Made by a program: the position numbers and the translations under genes. Source: Microbacterium oxydans (lineage in GTDB: Bacteria > Actinomycetota > Actinomycetes > Actinomycetales > Microbacteriaceae). Taken from it: a stretch of DNA of 64,000 nucleotides. Below are positions 17,339-24,620 of the stretch, piece by piece. Numbering within the stretch: the stretch's first letter is position 1; the number at the start of each line of letters is the position of its first letter. The DNA lies in assembly GCF_006540085.1 (NCBI RefSeq), contig NZ_BJOG01000009.1, positions 186,001-250,000 of the forward strand, given 5' to 3'. Below the pieces are notes generated by a model. That model made no database searches, was not told the origin of the DNA, and saw only the letters and a program-made list of their open reading frames with translations.

Positions 17339-17397
17339 TTCGAATCGCTCGATTGGTTCCATTCCACCCGGAAACGGAACCATTCGGGCGATTCGAA
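17339..17397 (+). terminator. Large intercistronic hairpin between binding-protein and ATPase genes
   Basis: Arms 17339-17360 and 17376-17397 pair at 20 of 22 positions (left arm starts TTCGAATCGC, right arm ends GCGATTCGAA) around a 15-base loop. No U-run follows, and an ATPase gene of the same pathway begins 15 bases later. It may be a partial terminator or an RNA-stabilising element that keeps binding protein in excess over ATPase. Confidence 0.7.
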
Positions 17398-17411
17398 CAC
17401 CCGGAGGAACA

Positions 17412-18194
17412 ATGACCACGCCGCACCCGGCACTCGAAGCCCGTGGACTCGTCGTCGCCTACGACGGCAAGGTCGTCGTAGACGGCGTCGATCTGGCGCT
17501 GCCGGAGGGGTCGTTCACCGTGATCCTCGGGCCGAACGCCTCGGGCAAGTCCACCGTGCTGCGCGCCCTCGCCCGGGTGCTGAAGCCCGAATCAGGCGAC
17601 GTGCTGTTCGACGGACGCGCGCTCGGCGAGTACGGCTCCAAGGAGCTCGCCCGCAGGATGGGACTCCTGCCGCAGGACGCCATCGCCCCCGAGGGGATGC
17701 GCGTCGCCGACCTGGTCTCGCGCGGCAGGTATCCGCACCACTCCGCACTGCAGCGGTGGACGTCCACCGATGACACCGCCACGCGCGAGGCGCTCGCCGC
17801 AACGAACACCGCCGACCTCGCCGAGCGCTACGTGGACCAGCTGTCCGGTGGGCAGCGGCAACGCGTCTGGGTCGCGCTCCTGCTCGCCCAGCAGACCCCG
17901 GTGATGCTGCTCGACGAGCCGACGACCTTCCTCGACATCGCGCACCAGTACGAGCTGCTCGATCTGCTGCGGGACCTCAACACGCAGGGCAAGACCGTCA
18001 TCGCGGTGCTGCACGACCTCAACCAGGCGGCTCGGTATGCGGACAACCTCGTGCTCATGAAGGAGGGGCACGTGATCGCCACCGGCACCCCGTCCGAACT
18101 CATCACGGCAGAGCGCGTCGGCGACGTCTTCGGCATCGACGCGGTGGTGACACCCGATCCGGTCACCGGCACCCCGATGGTGGTCCGGCGGTGA
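17412..18194 (+). CDS. Iron-siderophore ABC transporter ATP-binding protein
   Basis: A 260-residue FecE/FepC-type ATPase: Walker A GPNASGKST, Q-loop region MGLLPQDAIAPEGMRVADLVSRGRYPH, signature LSGGQRQRVWVALLLAQ, Walker B VMLLDEPTTFLDI and switch histidine VIAVLHDLN. CCGGAGGAAC precedes the ATG. It powers the two FecCD permeases encoded on the opposite strand. Confidence 0.95.
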   Translation: MTTPHPALEARGLVVAYDGKVVVDGVDLALPEGSFTVILGPNASGKSTVLRALARVLKPESGDVLFDGRALGEYGSKELARRMGLLPQDAIAPEGMRVADLVSRGRYPHHSALQRWTSTDDTATREALAATNTADLAERYVDQLSGGQRQRVWVALLLAQQTPVMLLDEPTTFLDIAHQYELLDLLRDLNTQGKTVIAVLHDLNQAARYADNLVLMKEGHVIATGTPSELITAERVGDVFGIDAVVTPDPVTGTPMVVRR

Positions 18195-18228
18195 ATTCCG
18201 CGTCGTCCCCCACCGTTACGGTTGAAGG

Positions 18229-18957
18229 ATGACGATCACCGCCGCCGCAGACGGCTCCGCCCTGGGCAACCCCGGCCCCAACGGCTGGGCCTGGTACATC
18301 GACGACGCGAACTGGGCGGCCGGCGGTTCGCCACACGGCACCAACAACCAGGGCGAGCTGCGCGCCGTGCTGGAACTGCTGCGCGCGACGGCCGGCACCG
18401 ACGAGAAGCTGCTGATCGAGTGCGACAGCCGGTACGTGATCGACTCCGTGACCAAGTGGATGCCGGGGTGGAAGCGCAAGGGCTGGCGCAAGTCCGACGG
18501 CGGACCGGTGCTGAACCGCGACCTGCTGGAGGGCATCGACGAAGCCATCCGCGGCCGTGACGTCGAGTTCTCCTGGGTCAAGGGCCACGCAGGTCACCCC
18601 CTGAACGAGGCCGCCGACGAGCGGGCGAACGCGGCAGCGAAGGCGTACCAGGCCAAGCAGGAACCGCGGCGAGGACCGGGCTTCACGATGGCGACGGATG
18701 CCGGAGCTGCGGTCGCCGCCTCAGCTGCGGTCGCCGCGTCCGCCCCCTCGGCTCCGGCCTCCACTCCCACAACACCGGCGCCCGGCGCAGACACCCTGTG
18801 GGCCGAGGCCTCCGATCTCCTCGACGGGCTGGATGCGCCGGAGGACGACCCGATCGAGCTGCGCATCCCGCTGTCGTCCGACGAGCACGCGAGGCTGCGA
18901 GACCGTGCAGAGGCTCAGGGCGTCTCGCTCGAAGAGGCGCTCCGCCGGCTGATCTGA
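18229..18957 (+). CDS. rnhA: Ribonuclease HI with C-terminal extension
   Basis: A 242-residue protein. Residues 1-140 form an RNase H domain with the catalytic set D8 (ADGS), E43 (NNQGE), D66 (CDS), H120 (KGHAGHPLNE) and D130, the same spacing as E. coli D10/E48/D70/H124/D134; it would cut RNA in RNA:DNA hybrids. An Ala/Pro-rich linker (about 155-185) joins a 55-residue C-terminal piece, IELRIPLSSDEHARLRDRAEAQGVSLEEALRRLI, which looks like a ribbon-helix-helix-type segment. TACGGT lies six bases before the ATG, so the mRNA is probably leaderless. Bacterial RNase HI is usually about 155 residues, so the tail is an addition. Confidence 0.88.
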   Translation: MTITAAADGSALGNPGPNGWAWYIDDANWAAGGSPHGTNNQGELRAVLELLRATAGTDEKLLIECDSRYVIDSVTKWMPGWKRKGWRKSDGGPVLNRDLLEGIDEAIRGRDVEFSWVKGHAGHPLNEAADERANAAAKAYQAKQEPRRGPGFTMATDAGAAVAASAAVAASAPSAPASTPTTPAPGADTLWAEASDLLDGLDAPEDDPIELRIPLSSDEHARLRDRAEAQGVSLEEALRRLI

Positions 18958-18986
18958 GCGCAGTGGCGGAGGCGTACACTCGCACC

Positions 18987-19376
18987 ATGTCGACTCCTGC
19001 CCGCACCATCGGCCGTATCTTCCTCGGCGCATCGCTCGTCTTCGCCGGCGTCTCCCACCTCACGGTGGCGCGCGAGGAGTTCCAGGCGCAGGTGCCGGAG
19101 TCGCTGCCCCTCGACCCCGACACCACGGTGCTGGCCTCCGGCGTGGCCGAGGTCGCGCTCGGTTCCGCTCTGCTGCTGGCACGCCGCCGTCGGCGCACCG
19201 TCGGCACGATCGCCGCCCTGTTCTTCGTCGCCGTGTTCCCCGGCAACGTGGCGCAGTGGATGCACCACCGCGACGGATTCGGTCTCGACACCGACATGAA
19301 GCGCTTCGTCAGACTGTTCTTCCAGCCCGTGCTCGTCGCTCTGGCGCTGTGGTCGACCCGGGAGCCGCGGCGCTGA
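18987..19376 (+). CDS. DoxX family small membrane protein
   Basis: A 129-residue membrane protein with about four hydrophobic segments: IGRIFLGASLVFAGVSHLTVAREEFQAQVPESLP (a DoxX-like start), TVLASGVAEVALGSALLLARRRRR, TVGTIAALFFVAVFPGNVAQWMHHRDGFGLDTD and a last helix. The conserved pattern FPGNVxQW and the dodecapeptide around it fit the DoxX-like group annotated in actinobacteria. TACACT lies six bases upstream of the ATG. Function unknown, possibly redox-stress related by family. Confidence 0.75.
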   Translation: MSTPARTIGRIFLGASLVFAGVSHLTVAREEFQAQVPESLPLDPDTTVLASGVAEVALGSALLLARRRRRTVGTIAALFFVAVFPGNVAQWMHHRDGFGLDTDMKRFVRLFFQPVLVALALWSTREPRR

Positions 19377-19448
19377 GCGACCGTCGCGGGTGAGGGCGCC
19401 CGCTGCGGCACGGCGGCTCCTCCGAGGAGCGGTCCGTAGACTCGGCGG

Positions 19449-19478
19449 ATGACGGAATGGGTGGTGACGCAGCGGTGA
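19449..19478 (+). CDS. Possible nine-codon leader peptide MTEWVVTQR
   Basis: TAGACT (19437-19442) lies exactly six bases before this ATG, the leaderless spacing used by genes nearby. The frame reads MTEWVVTQR and stops at TGA 19476-19478, which overlaps the GTG (19475) that can start the Pr6Pr gene (GTGA). A leaderless upstream ORF could feed ribosomes onto the downstream start. No proof of translation; the alternative is simple initiation at ATG 19457 of the main gene. Confidence 0.35.
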   Translation: MTEWVVTQR

Positions 19479-20182
19479 AGGCCCGCACCGTCTTCGGCCT
19501 GCTCCGCCTCGGCGCCGCCGCCGTCTGCCTCGTGGCGCTCATCCATCGACTCGCCTGGGGCCTGGCGTCGAACACCATCGCCAGCCAGAACTTCTTCGCC
19601 TATCTGACCAACCAGTCGAACATCGCGTTCGTGGTGCTGTTGAGCATCGCGGGTGTGATCGCCCTGCGCACGGCACGCGATCCGCGCTGGCTCACGGTCG
19701 CGCTGGCTCTCGTGCTGACCTGGACGATCACGGCTGGACTCGTGTTCGCGATCCTCGTCTGGCAGGCCGGGGTCCGCGGTATCCGCATCGACGTCCCGTG
19801 GTCGGATCAGGTGCTCCACTTCTGGCTGCCCGCAGTGACGGTGGCGGCATGGGCACTCGCCCCCGGGCACCGTTCCGTCCCATGGCGGGTGGTGCCGGTG
19901 ACGCTCGCCTATCCCGTGCTCTGGGGCGTGTTCACGATGATCCGTGGGCCACTGATCGGCTGGTACCCCTACTACTTCCTCGACCCGCGACAGGTGAGCG
20001 GGCCGCTGGAGTTCCTCGTGTCGTCCGCGATCGCCCTCGCGACGTTCGCCCTGGTCGCCTCGGTGCTCGTGCTCATCAGCCGCATGCCGCTGCCGCGAAC
20101 GCCGCGCAGGGAGAGCGAGCAGAGCACGGAGACTCCGACGGTCGTGCAGGCCTCGATAGACGAGCGCGTCGGTCAGACGTAG
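19475..20182 (+). CDS. Pr6Pr family membrane protein
   Basis: About 235 residues with six predicted helices: VFGLLRLGAAAVCLVALIHRLAW, YLTNQSNIAFVVLLSIAGVIAL, WLTVALALVLTWTITAGLVFAILV, VLHFWLPAVTVAAWALAP, VVPVTLAYPVLWGVFTMIRGPLIGWYPYYFLD and a last segment. FFAYLTNQSN, LHxxxP and YPxxW...RGxxxGWYPY are the Pr6Pr signature. Start may be GTG 19475 (coupled to a leader peptide) or ATG 19457. The 3' end overlaps the convergent amine oxidase by ten bases. Physiological role unknown. Confidence 0.78.
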   Translation: MKARTVFGLLRLGAAAVCLVALIHRLAWGLASNTIASQNFFAYLTNQSNIAFVVLLSIAGVIALRTARDPRWLTVALALVLTWTITAGLVFAILVWQAGVRGIRIDVPWSDQVLHFWLPAVTVAAWALAPGHRSVPWRVVPVTLAYPVLWGVFTMIRGPLIGWYPYYFLDPRQVSGPLEFLVSSAIALATFALVASVLVLISRMPLPRTPRRESEQSTETPTVVQASIDERVGQT

Positions 20183-21525
20183 AGGGAGAGCGAGGCGAGG
20201 GCGGCTTCGATGGCCTCGTCCTCGTCGAGTTGCGCGAAGTCGGCGGCAGCTGCCCCGCCCACGATCCCCACGAGCACGTTCTCCCCGGTCGCGGGTCGCA
20301 GGTTGATCCAGGTCGGGATCGCCACATCGGCACCGACAGCGTGCCAGATCGCCTCCTCGCTGTCCCAGAACGCCTCGTCCCAGCGCAGCCACACCGTCTC
20401 GATCGCGCCCATGCCGAGAGCGGAGACCGCGCCGCGGTTGGAGAAGGGCAGGGGCGGGTCGAACTCGATGCTCCGGTCCTGCAGCACCCCGAGCGGCACG
20501 GTGACGACGACGCGGTCGAACGACAGCGCCTCCCCGGTACCGAGACGCACGCTCACCCCCGAGTCGTCGTACGCCAGTCTCGCGACGGGCGAGTTGAGGC
20601 CGACGGTGACGCCGTCGAGCGTCTTCTCGATGAACGGCGTGAGGTCGCCCGTCGCCGCCTTCGGGTCTCCTGTGGGCAACGGCGGCGCGAACCAGCTCGA
20701 GAGTTCGTCGGCGCCGGCTCCGGTGCGGGCGGCGAGGATCGCGAGCAATGCGGCGGTCGCGGGGTCAGCAGGGTCGATACCCGCGGCGGTCAGCGCGTCG
20801 GCCACGGAGGTGTCTTCGGGAGCAGCCTGGGCCGTCGTGATCGCGGCGTCGAAAGGCTGCGGGTCGACCGGGTCGATGTCGCCGTCGGCTCCACGCCAGA
20901 GTTCGCCGGAGAGATCGACGATCCCGACCTCCCCGCTGCTCAGACGATCGAGCACCTCGCTGTCGTCCGGGCTGAAGAGCCAGGCCCCGAGCTGTGCGGG
21001 TACGGGCCAGGAGTCGTCGAGGTGCGAGTGGATCCTCCCGCCGACACGGTCTCGTGCCTCGAAGACCGTGACCTCCATGCCGCCCTCGGCGAGGAGCGCG
21101 GCGACCGTCGCACCGGCGAGTCCTGCGCCCACCACGGCGATGCGTTCGCCCGAGGTCGCCGGGACCATGACTTCTTCGGCGGCGCGGGTGCCCGAGGCGA
21201 TGGCTCCGCGCACCGTGCCGGGAGCGTCGACGTCGGTCGCCTCGCCGGCGAAGAACAGCCGCTTGCCGACGGGCCGCGACAAGGCGGAGCGGGTATCGGA
21301 CAGCACACCGACCGGGGTGAAGCTGACGGCGCCGAGAGAGTACGGGTCCGTTGTCCAGGTGCTGCGCACGCTGCCGGCTGCGGCGGGGACACCGGGCGGA
21401 GGCTCCGGCTCACGCGTGCGGGTGGGGGTGGGCGTGGGCGCAGGTTCGGGGGTACAGGAGACGAGCAGCACCGAAGCGACACCGGCTCCGGCGCCGAGGA
21501 GCAGAGTGCGGCGCGTGATCCTCAT
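20173..21525 (-). CDS. Flavin monoamine oxidase-family protein with circularly permuted domain order, Tat lipoprotein
   Basis: A 450-residue FAD protein. Residues 1-24 are a twin-arginine lipoprotein signal (ITRRTLLLGAGAG ... LLVSC), then a Pro/Thr linker. Residues 57-119 hold what is normally the C-terminal end of flavin amine oxidases: WTTDPYSLGAVSF, RLFFAGEAT (89-97) and GTVRGAIASGTRAAEEV. Only after this comes the usual N-terminal FAD-binding start, IAVVGAGLAGATVAALL (129-145) and VFEARDRVGGR (154-164). The chain ends at LVGIVGGAAAADFAQLDEDEAIEAALASLSLYV, which in normal members precedes the FAGEAT block. So all parts are present but in rotated order. Likely exported and oxidises an amine; substrate unknown. 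Convergent with the Pr6Pr gene. Confidence 0.88.
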   Translation of the reverse strand: MRITRRTLLLGAGAGVASVLLVSCTPEPAPTPTPTRTREPEPPPGVPAAAGSVRSTWTTDPYSLGAVSFTPVGVLSDTRSALSRPVGKRLFFAGEATDVDAPGTVRGAIASGTRAAEEVMVPATSGERIAVVGAGLAGATVAALLAEGGMEVTVFEARDRVGGRIHSHLDDSWPVPAQLGAWLFSPDDSEVLDRLSSGEVGIVDLSGELWRGADGDIDPVDPQPFDAAITTAQAAPEDTSVADALTAAGIDPADPATAALLAILAARTGAGADELSSWFAPPLPTGDPKAATGDLTPFIEKTLDGVTVGLNSPVARLAYDDSGVSVRLGTGEALSFDRVVVTVPLGVLQDRSIEFDPPLPFSNRGAVSALGMGAIETVWLRWDEAFWDSEEAIWHAVGADVAIPTWINLRPATGENVLVGIVGGAAAADFAQLDEDEAIEAALASLSLYV

Positions 21526-21595
21526 CGTGACGCCACCCTATCCCGCCTCATCGGGTTCCGCCTGCCGACTCCGCGTCGGGTGCGGCAGGCGGCGC

Positions 21596-21683
21596 GTGAA
21601 CAACTCCTCAAGAACAGTGCGCCGAGAGCCGGAGAACCGGCTGGACCGCGGGGGGGTCCGGCCGGTTCGGAGGAGTTGTTCAC
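21596..21683 (-). terminator. Long two-stem hairpin after the SRPBCC operon
   Basis: The outer stem pairs GTGAACAACTCCTC (21596-21609) perfectly with 21670-21683. The inner stem pairs GAACCGGCTGGACC (21634-21647) with 21655-21668 with one mismatch, around a seven-base G-rich loop. It begins two bases after the stop of the SRPBCC gene and precedes the amine oxidase promoter, so it most likely ends the ArsR-SRPBCC transcript. No U-run is seen, as is common in high-GC actinobacteria. Confidence 0.7.
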
Positions 21684-21685
21684 AC

Positions 21686-22663
21686 TCAGACGGCGAGCAG
21701 CTCCCGCTCCAGACGGGCGAACGACGACTCCATGCCGTCCACCATGCCGGTGGCGAGGATCATGTCGCGCGTCTCCTTGTCGGGGTACTCGATGAGCAGC
21801 GTGACGAGGGTCGCGCCGTCCTCCTCATACAGGTTCAGATCGTTGAGGGTCTCGGTCGGCAGGCCCTGCATCCGCTCGGTGGTCACTGCGCGGCGCGGAG
21901 CATCGATCAGGAGCGCCTCCCCCTCGAACCCGAACGGCTGCCCCTCGGTGTCGCCGACCGGCGCCCACGAGTTCCGGTACGACTGGCCGACCTCGGTGGC
22001 GGCGACGCACTCCGTCATCTCCCACCCGTCGGGTCCGAGCATCCACTTGCGGATGAGCTCGGGCTCGAAGTGCGCGCGCCACACCAGCTCGCGCGGTCCA
22101 TCGACCAGGCGGGTGATGCGCACGTGCGTGTCGTCGAGCAGTTCCAGTCGCGTGCCCTTGCCCTGCGCGTAGTCGCGGAGGTCCTGCAGCACGGTGTCGA
22201 GCTGCGCCATCGCCATCTTGATCCCCTCGACCTGGCCCATCTCGACGACCTGCTCGAGGGCGTCGACCGAGTCGAAGTGGCTCGTGGTGGTCATGCGGGT
22301 GCCGTCGGCGGTGGACTCGAAGGCGAAGGTCATCCGCTGGGCGGGGAAGCCGTCGAGCGGTGTGCCGTTCTCGTCGACGAACGAGTCGATGACCTCGAAC
22401 GCGTTCGGCGCATCGATCGAGATGAACTCCCACGACCCGGACGACTTCTCCCCGCGCGGACCGTTCATCGAGTACTGCGCACGACCGCCGACGGTGTGGT
22501 CCCACGCTGTGAAGGTGGCCGGCCATCCGGGAGGGCCCCAGAAGCGCTCGAGCTGCCGCGGGTCGGAGTAGGCGCTCCACACCCTCTCGATCGGGGCGGC
22601 GAAGTCGGCGACCACGGTCATGGTCAGGTTGTCGGCATCGGTGATGACGTCGGTGACAGGCAT
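21686..22663 (-). CDS. Tandem SRPBCC (AHSA1-like) domain protein
   Basis: A 325-residue protein with two START/SRPBCC domains in a row: residues about 15-160 (ADFAAPIERVWSAYSDPRQLERFWGPPGWPATF ... GGRAQYSMNGP) and about 165-320 (RLVDGPRELVWRAHFEPELIRKWMLGPDGWEMTECV ... YRNSWAP). Such domains form hydrophobic pockets for lipids or aromatic ligands. It starts two bases after the stop of the ArsR gene, the standard ArsR-SRPBCC pairing. The frame is open farther upstream but overlaps ArsR; ATG 22663 with AAGGAG upstream is the start. Ligand unknown. Confidence 0.87.
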   Translation of the reverse strand: MPVTDVITDADNLTMTVVADFAAPIERVWSAYSDPRQLERFWGPPGWPATFTAWDHTVGGRAQYSMNGPRGEKSSGSWEFISIDAPNAFEVIDSFVDENGTPLDGFPAQRMTFAFESTADGTRMTTTSHFDSVDALEQVVEMGQVEGIKMAMAQLDTVLQDLRDYAQGKGTRLELLDDTHVRITRLVDGPRELVWRAHFEPELIRKWMLGPDGWEMTECVAATEVGQSYRNSWAPVGDTEGQPFGFEGEALLIDAPRRAVTTERMQGLPTETLNDLNLYEEDGATLVTLLIEYPDKETRDMILATGMVDGMESSFARLERELLAV

Positions 22664-22665
22664 GT

Positions 22666-23055
22666 TCAGTCTCCTTGTTCGGTGTTCGTGCTGTCGCTGT
22701 TGTCGGACGAGTTGGACCGAGCAGTCTCGGCCAGCAGATCGTCGAGCCGGGCGATGCGCGACCGCCACAGCTCTTCGTATCGGGCGAGGAGCGCCCTGGC
22801 GCGGGCGATCATCTCGGGGTTCGCGCGGACGAGCCGCTCGCGTCCCTCGGCGCGCTTGACGATGAGGTTCGCGGCCTCGAGCACGGCGACGTGCTTCTGC
22901 ACCGCGGCGAACGACATCTCGTATTCGGAGGCGAGGGTCGAGACCGACTGCTCCCGCTCGATCGTCCGGCGCAGGATGTCGCGCCGGGTCGACGTCGCCA
23001 GTGCGTGGAAGACACGGTCGACCTCCGCTTCGCTCAGTTCTCTTTGTGCAACCAT
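22666..23055 (-). CDS. ArsR family regulator paired with SRPBCC protein
   Basis: A 129-residue winged-helix protein: VDRVFHALATSTRRDILRRTIEREQSVSTLASEYEMSFAAVQKHVAVLEAANLIVKRAEGRERLVRANPE is the ArsR/SmtB fold without the metal-binding CxC motif, as in the SRPBCC-linked group. The C-terminal tail is Ser/Asp/Asn rich. A near-perfect inverted repeat overlaps its own start codon, implying autorepression. It is similar to the ArsR at 25021 and less so to that at 34773. Confidence 0.88.
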   Translation of the reverse strand: MVAQRELSEAEVDRVFHALATSTRRDILRRTIEREQSVSTLASEYEMSFAAVQKHVAVLEAANLIVKRAEGRERLVRANPEMIARARALLARYEELWRSRIARLDDLLAETARSNSSDNSDSTNTEQGD

Positions 23056-23064
23056 TTGGTTGTA
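23047..23064. promoter_or_regulatory. Putative ArsR operator overlapping its own start
   Basis: TGCAACCATTTGGTTGTA is an 18-bp inverted repeat with one imperfect pair (TGCAACCA / TGGTTGTA). It covers the ATG (23055-23053) of the ArsR gene, so binding would block both promoter clearance and translation of the ArsR-SRPBCC operon. Confidence 0.65.
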
Positions 23065-23196
23065 CGTTATGCCTGTGCGGCGGGTGTGTCAAGGGGGCCG
23101 AGTGTTGCGACGACAGTTGAATTCGCCGGCATGAACGACGTTCCCGTGTCTCCCGTTTCAATAGGGTGGGAAGGACGTCGGGAAAGGATGACGACC

Positions 23197-23991
23197 ATGG
23201 TTGAACTGGACGCCCTGATGACGGCGCTGCCGGCACTGCTTGGGCAGGTGCAGCGTGAGCAGACAATGACTCGTGAGCAGCTAACGGCTGAGCTGGGCAC
23301 GCTGGGTTTGCATCAGCCGGTCTACGACGACGGTCTGCCCGAGGATGACGAGGTCAACGAACACCTGTGGGTGCGCGCGCCGCTGACCGGGGTAGGTGAC
23401 ACAGCGGCAGCGGAAAGGCAGCTTCGGACGGCGATTTCCCGGAAAGCGGGGAAGACGATTGGGTCCGACAAGCACTGGGACCTTGGGCCGTTCAAGGTGA
23501 CGGCTCGGATCCGGCGTGATGGGGAGCTGGAGCTGTGGTTCGTGGGGACTTACTCGCTGCGGGTGCTGCGCGATGCCGCGAAGGACTACCTCGACGGTGC
23601 TGACCCGATGACGTGGCTGCTGGCCCATGAGCTGATCGACGAGGGCGCGGAGGAGAACGAGCGGGGCTTCTTCCCGAAACCGAAGTGGGTGTCGCAGAAC
23701 CCGACGGCACGGTTACTGCCGGATGGGGGCGTGAGCGCCAGTTTGACGTTCCCGGCGGCTCGACGGCCGCCGGGTGCGACAGCGAAGAACGACGATGACG
23801 CGTATGCGGCGACTCTGGCGTACCTGGAGGAGGCGCTCGGGGAGAGGGACGACCCGTCGCCGAACCGCACTCCGGTGTGGACTCGGGGTGCGAGGAAGTT
23901 CACGTTCTACCGGATGCGGTCATCGACACGGTCGGCCAGGTTCGGGCAGGTCGGGATCGAGGAGCCCGAGGAGTCGGAGGGTGGCGCGTGA
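23197..23991 (+). CDS. Hypothetical protein, first gene of an unknown three-gene operon
   Basis: About 264 residues, soluble, acidic. Helical N-terminus (MVELDALMTALPALLGQVQREQTMTREQLTAELGTLGLHQPVYDDG) followed by mixed alpha/beta sequence with WDLGPFKVTARIRRDGELELWFVGTYSLRVL and a charged tail GIEEPEESEGGA. No domain that I recognise, no signal or membrane segment. GGAAAGG nine bases before ATG 23197 is the best ribosome site; ATG 23188 is possible. TAGGGT at 23162 may be the -10. The stop overlaps the next start (GTGA). Codon use (more G-ending leucine, glycine and arginine codons) differs from neighbouring genes, hinting at transfer. Confidence 0.72.
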   Translation: MVELDALMTALPALLGQVQREQTMTREQLTAELGTLGLHQPVYDDGLPEDDEVNEHLWVRAPLTGVGDTAAAERQLRTAISRKAGKTIGSDKHWDLGPFKVTARIRRDGELELWFVGTYSLRVLRDAAKDYLDGADPMTWLLAHELIDEGAEENERGFFPKPKWVSQNPTARLLPDGGVSASLTFPAARRPPGATAKNDDDAYAATLAYLEEALGERDDPSPNRTPVWTRGARKFTFYRMRSSTRSARFGQVGIEEPEESEGGA

Positions 23992-24620
23992 GCTTCGCCC
24001 CGATGAATTCCAGGTCCCGGTCGCTGGGATCGTGGTTCGCCACGCACTCTGACAGGTTCGTTGCGGAACGTTCCCGACCTCAGATGACCTTCTGGGCGGC
24101 TGTGTCCGCCGCGATGGTGGTTGTCGCTGTGGCCGTGTACCTGAATCCCGAGGCGACGGTCGAGTTGCTCGGCGGTCGCGTGCGGTCAGGGCTCGCTATG
24201 GCGGGGGTGTTTGCGTTGCCGCCGGTGATCTTCGTCGTGTCCGTGGTGATGATCGCCCGCCGGAAGCAACGGTGGCGTGTCCGCGGTGGCGGGGTGCTCA
24301 CGAACCCGATCGTGGTCGGAGTGGATGCCGGGTTCCCGACAGCGCCGCTTGTGTCGGCGATCCGTGGCGGCAGCGACGATCAGATCATGTCGGAGCTGAC
24401 GTCCGCGCACCGGCGGCTCGGTGATGACCGGATCGTGACGGTGTTCGCGTCGGAGCCCGACCAGGTGATGTACGTCGGCGTGCTGCGTGTGGACGGCAAC
24501 TCGGTGTGGATCGACGAGGAGCCGGTGCGAGTGGACCGGTTCGTGGACCTGAAGCGATTGGACGCGGTCGCGCTCCGAGCGTCTGCGACGGCACCAGCCG
24601 GGCAGGGGAACGGGCGATGA
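23988..24620 (+). CDS. Hypothetical membrane protein, second gene of the unknown operon
   Basis: About 210 residues from GTG 23988. A basic N-terminus (MNSRSRSLGSWF...RFVAERSRPQ) is followed by two transmembrane helices (MTFWAAVSAAMVVVAVAVYL and GLAMAGVFALPPVIFVVSVVMIA) and a stop-transfer RRKQRWRVRGG, then a soluble domain of about 110 residues (NPIVVGVDAGFPTAPLVSAIRGGSDDQIMSELTSAHRRLGDDRIVTVFASEPD). The helical hairpin would place both ends in the cytoplasm. Overlaps both neighbours by four bases with GGAGG upstream. No family recognised. Confidence 0.72.
   Translation: MSFAPMNSRSRSLGSWFATHSDRFVAERSRPQMTFWAAVSAAMVVVAVAVYLNPEATVELLGGRVRSGLAMAGVFALPPVIFVVSVVMIARRKQRWRVRGGGVLTNPIVVGVDAGFPTAPLVSAIRGGSDDQIMSELTSAHRRLGDDRIVTVFASEPDQVMYVGVLRVDGNSVWIDEEPVRVDRFVDLKRLDAVALRASATAPAGQGNGR

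Noticed and set aside
22664..23266. Upstream extension of the tandem SRPBCC protein to about 526 residues
   Set aside because: The extension is out-of-frame reading of the ArsR gene; the true start ATG 22663 has its own ribosome site.
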